DNA of 64,000 nucleotides from Mycolicibacter icosiumassiliensis (lineage in GTDB: Bacteria; Actinomycetota; Actinomycetes; Mycobacteriales; Mycobacteriaceae). The stretch covers positions 725,111 through 789,110 of the forward strand of contig NZ_LT546166.1 in assembly GCF_900078685.2 (NCBI RefSeq). Reading direction: 5' to 3'. Under the pieces are notes generated by a model that saw only the letters and a program-made list of their open reading frames with translations, was not told the origin of the DNA and ran no database searches. The position numbers were made by a program, and so were the translations under genes. Shown one piece after another: positions 8,357 to 16,007 of this stretch (the first letter of the stretch is position 1; the number at the start of each line of letters is the position of its first letter).

Positions 8357-9256
8357 TTAAGCAGCTTCGGGCAGCGTAGCCGGTGTCAGGGTCCTTTCGT
8401 AGGTGGCAGGGCTGGATTGACGGCAGTGGGAGTGCCGTCGTTTGGTGTTGTAGCGGGCTAGCCATCGGAAGACCTCCCGGCGGCAGGTCGCCGCGTCCGG
8501 CCAGCAGGCACGGTCCTGCAGGATCTCGCGTTTGAGGGGGGCGTTGAAAAATTCGGCCAGGGCGTTGTCGGCGCTCGTTCCCACCGCTCCCATCGACTGG
8601 ATGACCCCATACTCGCGGCAGAGGGACACGAAATCCCTTGAGGTGTACTGACTTCCGTGGTCCGAGTGGAACACTGCACCGGCCAACGTGCCGCGTAGCG
8701 CGGCAGCGGCGTTGAGGGCGTCGGTGACCAGTTCGGTGCGCATGTGATCGGCGATCGCCCACCCCGCTACCCGCCGCGAGCAGCAGTCGATCACCGTGGC
8801 CAGGTACAGGTTGCCGCCGGTGGCCAGTGGCAGGTAGGTGATGTCGCCGACATAACGGGTGTTGATCTGCGCGGCGGTGAAATCCCGCTTCAGCAGATCA
8901 GGGACTTTCTGGCTGGCCGGATCCGCCGCGGTGGTCTTGACCCGCCGCCGGCGCCGATAACCGACGATCCCGGCGCCGCGCATCACTCGAGCGACCCGCT
9001 TGTGGTTGACCCGCTCACCGTCGGGCGCACCATCGTTGAGCTCGGCGGTGATCCGCGGCGCCCCGTAGGTGTTGTCCTCGCCGTGCACCACCCGGATACG
9101 GGCGGCCAGCGCCTCATCAGCGGCGGCCTTCGCGGCGCGGGAATCGGCGCCGGCGAGCCAGGCGTAGAACGATGAACGCGCGACCTCCACGACCGCGCAG
9201 AGCCACTTCACCTCGAAGGCGTGTAGGTGGTCGGCGACGAACTGGAAGCGGCTCAC
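8357..9256 (-). CDS. IS3-family transposase OrfB (DDE catalytic subunit), copy 1
   Basis: The 299-residue protein starts at a GTG at 9256 that overlaps the orfA stop (GTGA). It has an N-terminal IS3 OrfB helix region, then an rve-type integrase core with catalytic D in VGDITYL, D in [11 protein letters not shown] and E in DNALAEFFN. Compared with copy 2, it differs at a few residues: A for G in VMRGAGIV, T for P in LYLATVID, and EFFNAPLK where copy 2 has ESFNAALK. The last change touches residues right beside the catalytic glutamate, so this copy may be weakened. In IS3 elements the active protein is usually an OrfA-OrfB fusion made by a -1 frameshift. Confidence 0.92.
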   Translation of the reverse strand: MSRFQFVADHLHAFEVKWLCAVVEVARSSFYAWLAGADSRAAKAAADEALAARIRVVHGEDNTYGAPRITAELNDGAPDGERVNHKRVARVMRGAGIVGYRRRRRVKTTAADPASQKVPDLLKRDFTAAQINTRYVGDITYLPLATGGNLYLATVIDCCSRRVAGWAIADHMRTELVTDALNAAAALRGTLAGAVFHSDHGSQYTSRDFVSLCREYGVIQSMGAVGTSADNALAEFFNAPLKREILQDRACWPDAATCRREVFRWLARYNTKRRHSHCRQSSPATYERTLTPATLPEAA

Positions 9257-9585
9257 CAGTTCGTCTCCCCGGCGAAATATTTGGCTGCCGACCGTAGAAT
9301 GTCCCGCTCGGTGGATAGCCGAGCCTCGGTGGCGCGCAGCGTCTTGTTCTCGGCGCGCAGCCGCACCAGTTCCTGCTCCGGGCTCTCGGCCCCTGGCGCA
9401 AGCTCGGTCTCTACGCTGCCGCGGCGGTGCCGAATCGCCACGCCGGCCGACTTGCACCACGCTGAGAGCGTGGCTTCGCTGACACCGAGCTCGGCAGCGA
9501 TCTGCGTAATCGTCGCACCCTCGGTATCCCGGTACAGCGCGACCGCGTCACGCTTGAACTCATCGGGGTAATTTTTCCTTGCCAT
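9253..9585 (-). CDS. IS3-family transposase OrfA (helix-turn-helix), copy 1
   Basis: The 110-residue protein begins MARKNYPDEFKRDAVALY and contains a transposase helix-turn-helix (ITQIAAELGVSEATLSAWCK) followed by a leucine-zipper-like stretch (ELVRLRAENKTLRATEARL) used for multimer formation. It binds the inverted repeats of the element. It differs from copy 2 at one residue of the zipper (A instead of E in VRLRAENK). It ends overlapping the start of orfB. Confidence 0.92.
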   Translation of the reverse strand: MARKNYPDEFKRDAVALYRDTEGATITQIAAELGVSEATLSAWCKSAGVAIRHRRGSVETELAPGAESPEQELVRLRAENKTLRATEARLSTERDILRSAAKYFAGETNW

Positions 9586-10600
9586 CGGGTTGGATCATCT
9601 CGCTTCCCCCAGGACATTCCTGGGATTGAGCGTGTCCAACACACGGGGTCAAGTCCCCATGAAGGAGAACGCCGGATAGCACCGCAGCCCTTCCTCCACG
9701 GCATTCGGGATCAGCTCTGGGCGCTCGGCGAGCAGGGTCCGCAGCTCTGGATCGCCCAACAGGTGCAGCATCGTCGCGCTGTAGGTCGCCCGGGTCGAGT
9801 CATTGGCAGCCGACATCAGCAAGATGAAGAACGTGCCAAGCTCGATCTCGTTGAGTCGCTCGCCGTCGACCTCCGCGTTCATCAGGGCGGTGATCAGATC
9901 GTCGCGCGGGGATTTGCGGCGCTCTTCGATCCGCGCCATGACATAGCCGATGATCTCTTGCAGCACCGCCTCGGTATCGGACCACTGTTCACGGATGGCC
10001 GGGTCCTCGAAGGCGGTGAAGACGTTGGTCCAGTGCACCAGCTTCTCGTCGTCCTCGGGCGGTGTGCCGAGCAGTGAGCCGGCCACCCGGGCCGGAACGG
10101 CCCGCGCGACATCGGCGACCAGGTCGAATCTCTCGGTGTCGGCGACACGGTCGAAGACGTGGTCGATGATCTGCGTGATGTGGTCCTGGTGCTCGGCCAC
10201 GCGTTGCGGGGTAAATGCCTTGATGGCCAACGCCTTGAGCCGGTCGTGGCGCGGCGGGTCGATCGAGATCATCTGGGACTGTTGGACGGCCAGCGGCACC
10301 CCGATGTCGTCGAGCAGGAAGATGCCGCGCCGTTCGGAGGAGAATGTCTTGTGGTCGCGACTGACGGCCCGCACGTCGTCGTAGCGGGTGATCGACCAGA
10401 AGCCGCCTTCGTCGGGCGCATTGCGTTGCGGGCTGAAGTGCGCCGGCGCTTCGCGTTGCATCCTGGCGAACAACTCCCACGGCGGACCGTCATCCCAGTG
10501 CGCGGAGTCCGCCAAATCGACGCTGTCGAGGTCCTGTTGACCGACGGTTGTCATCGTCGCACCTTTCCTTGCCGCGAATGCTGGCTGCTTACGAATTCCA

Positions 10601-12076
10601 TTACGCGTCTGCCGGTTTGGCGATCTCGCGTTTGAGGATTTTGCCGGTGGGGCCTTTCGGCAGCTCGTCGACGAACCAGACCTTGCGCGGATACTTGTAG
10701 CCGGCGAGCCGGTCCTTCACGAAGTCGCGGATGGCCGCAGAATCCGCCTCAGCGCCGGGCCTCAGCGCAACGGCGGCACCGACCTCCTCGCCGAGCAGGT
10801 CGTCGGGGACACCGACCACGGCCGCCTCGCGCACCGCGGGATGCTCGTAGAGCACTTCCTCGATCTCGCGCGGATACACGTTGTAACCGCCGCGGATGAT
10901 CATGTCTTTGGAGCGGTCGACGATGAAGAAGTAGCCGTCGTCGTCCACCCGGGCCAGGTCGCCGGTGTGAAACCAGCCGTCGGCGTCGATCGCCTCGGCC
11001 GTCGCATCCGGGCGGTTCCAGTAACCCTTCATCACGTTGTGGCCGCGGATGGCTATTTCGCCGACCCCGTCGTCGCCGGCCCCGACCAGCCTCATCTCGA
11101 CCCCGGCCACCGGCGTGCCGATCGACCCCGGCTTACGTTCCCGATCGGGGTGGTTGAACGATGCCACCGGCGACGTTTCGCTCAGCCCGTAGCCCTCCAG
11201 GACCATGGTCTGAAAGGCTTCTTCGAAGCCGCGCATCACTTCGACCGGCATCGCGGCGCCGCCGGAGATGCACAACCGCAATGACGCGGTGTCGCCGCGC
11301 TGGCCGGCGTGCAGCATCGCGGCGAACATGGTCGGGACGCCTTCGAATACGGTGACTCGATCGCGTTCGATGATCGCCAGCGCCTTCGCCGGTTCGAACC
11401 GGGGGATCAGGGTCAGGCATCCTCCGGCGGCGACGGCGGCGTTGAGCCCGGCGGTCTGCCCGAACGCGTGAAACAACGGCAGCGCGCCCAGGATCACGTC
11501 GTCCGCGGTCAGGCCCAGCATGTCGACCACTGTCGCGACGTTGCGTCGGAGGTTGGCATGAGTCAGCTCGGCGCCCTTGGGTGTGCCGGTGGTCCCCGAG
11601 GTGTAGAGGAGCACCGCGGTGTCCTCATCGTGGCGTGCCACGGGTTCGGCGACGGGATCGGCAGTGCAGATCAACTCCTCGAAGTGCCCCGGGGTCACCA
11701 CGATGCATTCGGCCCCGGCGGAGTCGGCACCCGCTTGGGCCGCGGCGGCGAATTCATGCCAGGCGATCACCGCTTTGGCTTGCGAATCCGACAGGTAGAA
11801 GCTGGTCTCGCGTTCCTTCAGCAAGACGTTCATCGGCACCACCACCCCACCGGCACGCAGCACGGCGTAGTACGCGATAGCGAAATAGGGCACGTTGGGC
11901 AGCATCACGCCGACGCGGTCGCCCGGACACAGTCCGCGCGCAACCAGCAGGCCGGCCAGGCAGGCGCTGGCCGCGTCCAAACCGGAGTAGGGAACTTCGA
12001 CCTCGTCGAGACGTAGCGCCAGGCTGTCGGGGTTGCGACGGGCGGCGTCGATCAGGTTGACGGCAAGGTTGGTCAT
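10601..12076 (-). CDS. Acyl-CoA synthetase (FadD family)
   Basis: This adenylate-forming enzyme activates a carboxylic acid as acyl-AMP and then acyl-CoA. The ATP-binding motif LLYTSGTTGTPKGAELTH, the second motif GYGLSETSP, WFHTGDLARVDDDGY and the C-terminal lysine motif GPTGKILKRE are intact. I chose the start at 12076 (MTNLAVNLIDAARRNP) because the aligned family begins there. An upstream in-frame start adds 16 residues that overlap the acyltransferase gene. At 491 residues it has the usual FadD length. It lies between the acyltransferase and P450 genes on the same strand, 46 bases before the P450, so its product may be a substrate for the oxygenases. The natural acid cannot be read from sequence. 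Confidence 0.85.
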   Translation of the reverse strand: MTNLAVNLIDAARRNPDSLALRLDEVEVPYSGLDAASACLAGLLVARGLCPGDRVGVMLPNVPYFAIAYYAVLRAGGVVVPMNVLLKERETSFYLSDSQAKAVIAWHEFAAAAQAGADSAGAECIVVTPGHFEELICTADPVAEPVARHDEDTAVLLYTSGTTGTPKGAELTHANLRRNVATVVDMLGLTADDVILGALPLFHAFGQTAGLNAAVAAGGCLTLIPRFEPAKALAIIERDRVTVFEGVPTMFAAMLHAGQRGDTASLRLCISGGAAMPVEVMRGFEEAFQTMVLEGYGLSETSPVASFNHPDRERKPGSIGTPVAGVEMRLVGAGDDGVGEIAIRGHNVMKGYWNRPDATAEAIDADGWFHTGDLARVDDDGYFFIVDRSKDMIIRGGYNVYPREIEEVLYEHPAVREAAVVGVPDDLLGEEVGAAVALRPGAEADSAAIRDFVKDRLAGYKYPRKVWFVDELPKGPTGKILKREIAKPADA

Positions 12077-12120
12077 CGCGCCACCAGCGGTGGTAGCCCC
12101 TCGAGCGTCAGCACGGCCAA

Positions 12121-13029
12121 TCACCCCAGGACCGGGAAGCTACGGCGCTTGGCCAGGCGGTCCATCCCCGCCTGGATCGCGCCCTGCACCTGGTCGTAGA
12201 TCGAGTCGACGTAGTCGGAGTCGTCGAGACGGCCGGGATCGGTGTCGACGCGGATGGGCTCGAGGAATTCGGTGCGGATCTTCGCGGGCAGCGGCACATG
12301 CGCGGGCAGGATCTCGATGGCGAGTGGAAACGGGAAACCCGCGATGATGGGCATCGTCGCCCCGCGCAGCCGCTTGCCCAGACCGGTCCAGCGGGCGAGG
12401 AATCGACCCTCCGACAGCACGAAGACGGTGTCGTGGCCGCCTACCGTAGCGACCGGGACGATCGGCACGCCGGAGCGGATGGCCTGACGGACGAAGCCCT
12501 TGCGGCCCGCCAGCAGTGCCTGGTCCCGGTGGCGCCAGTTGCGCATCGCGTCCTGCTCGCCGCCGGGCCACACCACCACGTCGTGGCCGGCGGCCAGTGC
12601 GGCGGTCACCCCGCTGCGCGACGCCGGTATCACGCCGACCGCTTTGAAGTAGTCGCCGAGCAGGGGGGCGGCCATCAGGAGGTCGTGCGCGGTGCCGTGC
12701 AGGATCCGCCGGCCTTCGAAATGCCGATGCCAGGCATGCACCAGTGTCCAGGCGTCCATGGTCAGGGAGCCACCGGAGTGGATGCCGATCAGCAATGACG
12801 GTTCGTCGGGAATCCGGTGCCAGCCGTCGATTTCCAATCGGAAGTAGTGGTCACACAGGAAGTTGAAGACGGGATTCTGCACGTTCCGCATGAATCGCTC
12901 GTCAGGACCGTCCGACGTCGTGGCTGCGGCGAGGCGCTGCGCGACGAATTGCTGGAACCGGCCGAGTGGCTCTGCGCCCTTGCCGGCCTTGACGGATGCG
13001 GATTCGGCAGGCGTTGTGGTCGATGTCAT
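12121..13029 (-). CDS. Lysophospholipid acyltransferase-family protein
   Basis: The 302-residue product belongs to the LPLAT/PlsC-like acyltransferase superfamily. The catalytic region appears as GIHSGGSLTMDAW instead of the classical NHxxxxD, which is the form seen in a mycobacterial and diacylglycerol-acyltransferase-like subgroup. A later block VVWPGGEQDAMRNW corresponds to the acceptor-binding motif. Such enzymes move an acyl group from acyl-CoA to a glycerolipid or other alcohol at the membrane. It is followed closely by fadD, suggesting the pair activates and stores or modifies a fatty or steroid-derived acid. The acceptor is unknown. Confidence 0.75.
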   Translation of the reverse strand: MTSTTTPAESASVKAGKGAEPLGRFQQFVAQRLAAATTSDGPDERFMRNVQNPVFNFLCDHYFRLEIDGWHRIPDEPSLLIGIHSGGSLTMDAWTLVHAWHRHFEGRRILHGTAHDLLMAAPLLGDYFKAVGVIPASRSGVTAALAAGHDVVVWPGGEQDAMRNWRHRDQALLAGRKGFVRQAIRSGVPIVPVATVGGHDTVFVLSEGRFLARWTGLGKRLRGATMPIIAGFPFPLAIEILPAHVPLPAKIRTEFLEPIRVDTDPGRLDDSDYVDSIYDQVQGAIQAGMDRLAKRRSFPVLG

Positions 13030-13060
13030 CTGGCTTCCTCAATCAAACGTTTGCATGCGG

Positions 13061-14308
13061 TTAAGCGTCTGTCGGATCTGGGCGGTGGGGTACGGAGTGG
13101 CCTCCGATATTGCGGACTTCGGTTTGGGGGCTACTACGACCGCATTCATCCAGCTGGAGCGCCCACCAGACCCCGAACAGCACTTCGACGTCCCGCAGGC
13201 TGGTCCCGGTCAGTTCCTCGAACCTGGCTAGGCGGTAGCGCACCGTGTTCTGGTGGACGAACAGCCGGGTAGCCGTACGCTCCACGTGCATGCCGCTCAT
13301 CAGATATGCCCGTAGCGTCGCGATCAGCTCACGGGCTGAGCCGCCCTCGGAGAGCGGGTCGAGGTAACGCTTACAGAGTGCGTCACCGACGTCGGCGTCG
13401 GCCGCGACCGCCGCTCGCAGGCCGATCGCTCCGATGTCGTAGACCCCGTGGAGGCCGCAGGCCTGGATCGCGGTCAGCGCCCGGGTCGCCAACCGGTAGG
13501 AGGCGGCCAAGCGCCCCAGGGGCTTGGGCGGGCCGACCCCGACTACGGCAGCAATGTCATGCGGTGGCGGATCACTCAAGAACCCGACCACACATCCGTC
13601 GGCGACGGCGCTGAGCCCCCGCCGGTCGGCGCCGTGAAAACCCAACAGCCACTCCAGCTTGCGCTGCGGCGCCGCCTCACTGAGCAAGGCGCGGATCGCG
13701 ACGAATTCGCCGTTGGGATCCAGGCCGTACGCCTGCGCCTGAATGGCGAGCTCGACGGCGGGGATAGTGCCGGACAACGCACCGCGAACGAACCTGGAGC
13801 GCTGCTCCTCCTCGGCAAAACCCAAGGCAAGTTCGGCTCTGCGGTGTGCCCCGACGGTGGCGGCCATCGCGACGTCGGACCAGGCCAGCGTCGACTGCAC
13901 GAACTCCAGCACGGCGGCGTCCTCGATGCCCAGCCGCGCACTCACTCCCCGGGAGTACGCGACGACCGCCTCGATACCGACGTGCCATGCGTGCAGCATT
14001 TCGTCGACAGGAATCCCCTGCTGCGCGCGCGTTTCTCCGATCACGGCCAGCTCGGCGAGTTCGTGTCCACCCCCAGCCGCGCGACAGTCGCGAGCCGCGC
14101 GTAAGACCTGTTCCAGCTGCAGCCCGATCTCTTCCTCGAGTTCCAGACTGCTCAAAACGCGGTAGGTGGGTATTTGAGCCTCGATCGCTTCCCGTATGTT
14201 CCCGGCGATCTCGGCGAGCTGGCCGAGCAGTGCGTCCACGAGCAACTCCCGGCCCACCTCCACGCCCATCTGGCTCGGGGCGGGAATCCGGTCCGCGACG
14301 CGGTACAT
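13061..14308 (-). CDS. PucR/CdaR-family transcriptional regulator (first of four)
   Basis: The roughly 415-residue protein ends in a PucR-type helix-turn-helix, seen in TATRLFVHQNTVRYRLARFEE, after a GGDEF-like/CdaR middle domain. The N-terminal part is a helical sensor region. It is closely similar to the PucR-type protein at 44701-45828, for example in the block AYLMSGMHVERTATRLF. The ATG at 14308 overlaps the stop of a small upstream frame as TGATG, and I prefer it to the GTG one codon earlier. It stands at the head of the minus-strand catabolic run and faces a second PucR gene across a 257-base gap, so it probably controls that run in response to a pathway substrate. Confidence 0.85.
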   Translation of the reverse strand: MYRVADRIPAPSQMGVEVGRELLVDALLGQLAEIAGNIREAIEAQIPTYRVLSSLELEEEIGLQLEQVLRAARDCRAAGGGHELAELAVIGETRAQQGIPVDEMLHAWHVGIEAVVAYSRGVSARLGIEDAAVLEFVQSTLAWSDVAMAATVGAHRRAELALGFAEEEQRSRFVRGALSGTIPAVELAIQAQAYGLDPNGEFVAIRALLSEAAPQRKLEWLLGFHGADRRGLSAVADGCVVGFLSDPPPHDIAAVVGVGPPKPLGRLAASYRLATRALTAIQACGLHGVYDIGAIGLRAAVAADADVGDALCKRYLDPLSEGGSARELIATLRAYLMSGMHVERTATRLFVHQNTVRYRLARFEELTGTSLRDVEVLFGVWWALQLDECGRSSPQTEVRNIGGHSVPHRPDPTDA

Positions 14309-14424
14309 CACGACGCGCTATCGGTAGCCGGGGTATTCCTGCTCGCCGGGGCCTGCCCGGCGGGAACCGCCAGCGGAAGCAACACCGATGCCAACATTGG
14401 CATAAGAATGGCGGCCAACATCAT
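14308..14424 (-). CDS. Candidate 38-residue small hydrophobic protein upstream of pucR-type gene
   Basis: A short frame reads MMLAAILMPMLASVLLPL followed by a polar tail ending SAS. It looks like a single membrane segment or an uncleaved signal peptide. Its stop overlaps the ATG of the PucR-type gene (TGATG), which would couple their translation. The ribosome-binding site is weak (GAGAAG). I recognise no family. It could be a leader peptide, a small membrane partner of the regulator, or chance. Confidence 0.35.
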   Translation of the reverse strand: MMLAAILMPMLASVLLPLAVPAGQAPASRNTPATDSAS

Positions 14425-14681
14425 CTTCTCATTTCCGAATTGGCGTTCAAGAATTTTTCAGGGAACGGCACTGGCTTTCGAATTCGCGTTGTCGAATTAC
14501 GCCGTCTTTCCGAACATTACGCAGCCCGAGTCGACGCGGCTACGTCGTCAACCGACGAAACTCTGACCGGATCGTCGTCTCCCGGGAACAAAGCGCGCAC
14601 GGGGTTCGGGGTACGCACGGGGTCGCCGCCCAAACCCGCGAATCGCCACGTCGGAGCGGCGGTAGCAACTACCGTCGGGTC
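14425..14681. promoter_or_regulatory. Divergent promoter region between two PucR-type regulator genes
   Basis: This 257-base gap separates minus-strand genes from the plus-strand PucR gene at 14682. The part from about 14425 to 14520 is clearly AT-richer than its neighbours, as expected for promoter DNA. I saw no coding potential other than antisense frames and no perfect long palindrome. Both regulators could autoregulate from here. Confidence 0.45.
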
Positions 14682-15950
14682 ATGGGGGAGAGTTCGCGCG
14701 ACCGCGCAGCCGTTGCCGAGGCTGCGGCAACGATCGTGGGCCGACTCTACGACAAGCTCGACAACATCACCCGCGACATTCAGCAGTTGGTGGTCACCGA
14801 GATATCCGAATTGGGCGGCGACGCGCAGCTGCTGCAGTTGCTGCGAGACACCGCTGGCAGCAGCGTCGAATCGTTCTTCTCGTCGATTCGTCATGGCATC
14901 CCGGTCCGGAACCTGGAGCCGCCGACTCCCGCGCTGGAGTACGCCCGGCGCTTGGCGCAGCGAGACGTCTCGGTAAATGCGTTGACGCGGGCCTACCGGC
15001 TAGGACACCGGGCGACACTGCGCATGGTGATCAACGAGATACGCGCCGCAAATCGGGATCCGGAACTGAGCCTGGCCGTCTACGACCTGATGGAAGACGT
15101 GTCATTCGAATACATCGACCAGATCTCCCAGCAGGTGGTCGCCAGCTATCAGGATGAACGTGACCGGTGGGTGGCCAATCGGAACAACCTCCGCGTCCTG
15201 CAGGTTCGCGAGCTGCTCGCGGGTGGCGACGTCGACATGGACGCCGTGACGACCGCGTTGCGCTACCCGCTACGCCGGCACCACCTGGCGGTGGTGCTCT
15301 GGTATCCGGAACCCTTCGAACGCGCCGATGCGCTGTCCATGGAGCGGTTCGTGCAGAAACTCGGAGAATCGGTCGACGCGACCAACAATTCGCTATTCGT
15401 TCCGGTCGATCGAGTGACCGGTTGGGGCTGGATTCCGCTGTCAGCCAAGTCCGCGCCGACCGCTGCGGCACGGCTTCGCGTGTTCGTCGAGAAAGCCACC
15501 GACGGCCCCCGGGTCACGGCGGGCAATCCGCTGCCCGATGTCGAAGGATTTCGCCGTTCGCATCAGCAGGCGCGGGACGCCTGGACGGTGATGAGCGCGG
15601 CAGGAACCGCCGGTCGCCGGATCCCCACCGCCGGTGACGCCGGTCTCGCGGTGGCGGCACTGATCGGTCGCGATGTCGACGCCGCGACGGCCTATGTCGG
15701 TGAGGTTCTCGGTCCGTTGGCCACCGCCACCGACAGCGATGAGCGGCTACGGGAAACACTGCGGGTCTTCCTGAGCACCGGCTCCAGCTACACCGCCGCC
15801 GCCGAGGAACTGCACCTGCACCCCAACTCGGTGAAGTATCGCGTCCAGCGTGCGGTCGAACGGCGCGGCCGGCCCATCGCCGGCGACCGGCTCGAGGTCG
15901 AAGTCGCGTTACTGCTGTGCGAGTGGTTGGGCGCGGCGGTGCTCAGCTGA
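14682..15950 (+). CDS. PucR/CdaR-family transcriptional regulator (formate dehydrogenase side)
   Basis: The 422-residue protein has a helical N-terminal region, a middle domain and a C-terminal PucR helix-turn-helix in YTAAAEELHLHPNSVKYRVQRA. It is only distantly similar to the other PucR-type proteins of the window. It lies 57 bases upstream of the selenocysteine formate dehydrogenase gene on the same strand, so it may be cotranscribed with it or control it. No ligand can be assigned. Start ATG at 14682 follows a purine-rich stretch. Confidence 0.82.
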   Translation: MGESSRDRAAVAEAAATIVGRLYDKLDNITRDIQQLVVTEISELGGDAQLLQLLRDTAGSSVESFFSSIRHGIPVRNLEPPTPALEYARRLAQRDVSVNALTRAYRLGHRATLRMVINEIRAANRDPELSLAVYDLMEDVSFEYIDQISQQVVASYQDERDRWVANRNNLRVLQVRELLAGGDVDMDAVTTALRYPLRRHHLAVVLWYPEPFERADALSMERFVQKLGESVDATNNSLFVPVDRVTGWGWIPLSAKSAPTAAARLRVFVEKATDGPRVTAGNPLPDVEGFRRSHQQARDAWTVMSAAGTAGRRIPTAGDAGLAVAALIGRDVDAATAYVGEVLGPLATATDSDERLRETLRVFLSTGSSYTAAAEELHLHPNSVKYRVQRAVERRGRPIAGDRLEVEVALLLCEWLGAAVLS

Positions 15951-16007
15951 GCGTCCTGGCGGGGCCATTCCCGCTCGCGCAAACGCCCACAGCGTTAAGA
16001 TTCGCAG

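Larger units (their letters stand above)
8320..9657 (-). mobile_element. IS3-family insertion sequence, copy 1 (1338 bp)
   Basis: Terminal inverted repeats begin GGGCCTTGCCCCC on the left and GGGACTTGACCCC on the right (22 of 27 positions match). The element is flanked by a 3-bp direct repeat CAT at 8317-8319 and 9658-9660. It holds overlapping orfA and orfB genes in the order typical of IS3. A second copy of exactly the same length lies in the opposite orientation at 27696-29033, with a different target duplication. Confidence 0.95.
7975..10554 (-). pseudogene. Cytochrome P450 split by an IS3-family insertion
   Basis: The N-terminal part (10554 to 9658) ends ...RCYPAFSFM and the C-terminal part (8319 to 7975) resumes MGRAAACDTELHG. 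Joining them across one copy of the 3-bp target duplication (ATG in gene sense) restores a continuous frame of about 412 residues. Visible P450 features are the I-helix region SAANDSTRATY, the ExxR motif in VEEGLRCYP and the heme-binding loop FGGRGRHFCLGANLARLEL with its cysteine. The insertion separates the ExxR motif from the heme cysteine, so neither half can be active. It was translationally coupled to the downstream reductase. Substrate is unknown. Neighbouring FadD and ChoD-like genes suggest a lipid or sterol. Confidence 0.92.

Noticed and set aside
14174..14566. Plus-strand 130-residue protein in the PucR-PucR gap
   Set aside because: It overlaps the PucR gene on the other strand for part of its length and resembles no family. 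The region is better explained as promoter DNA.
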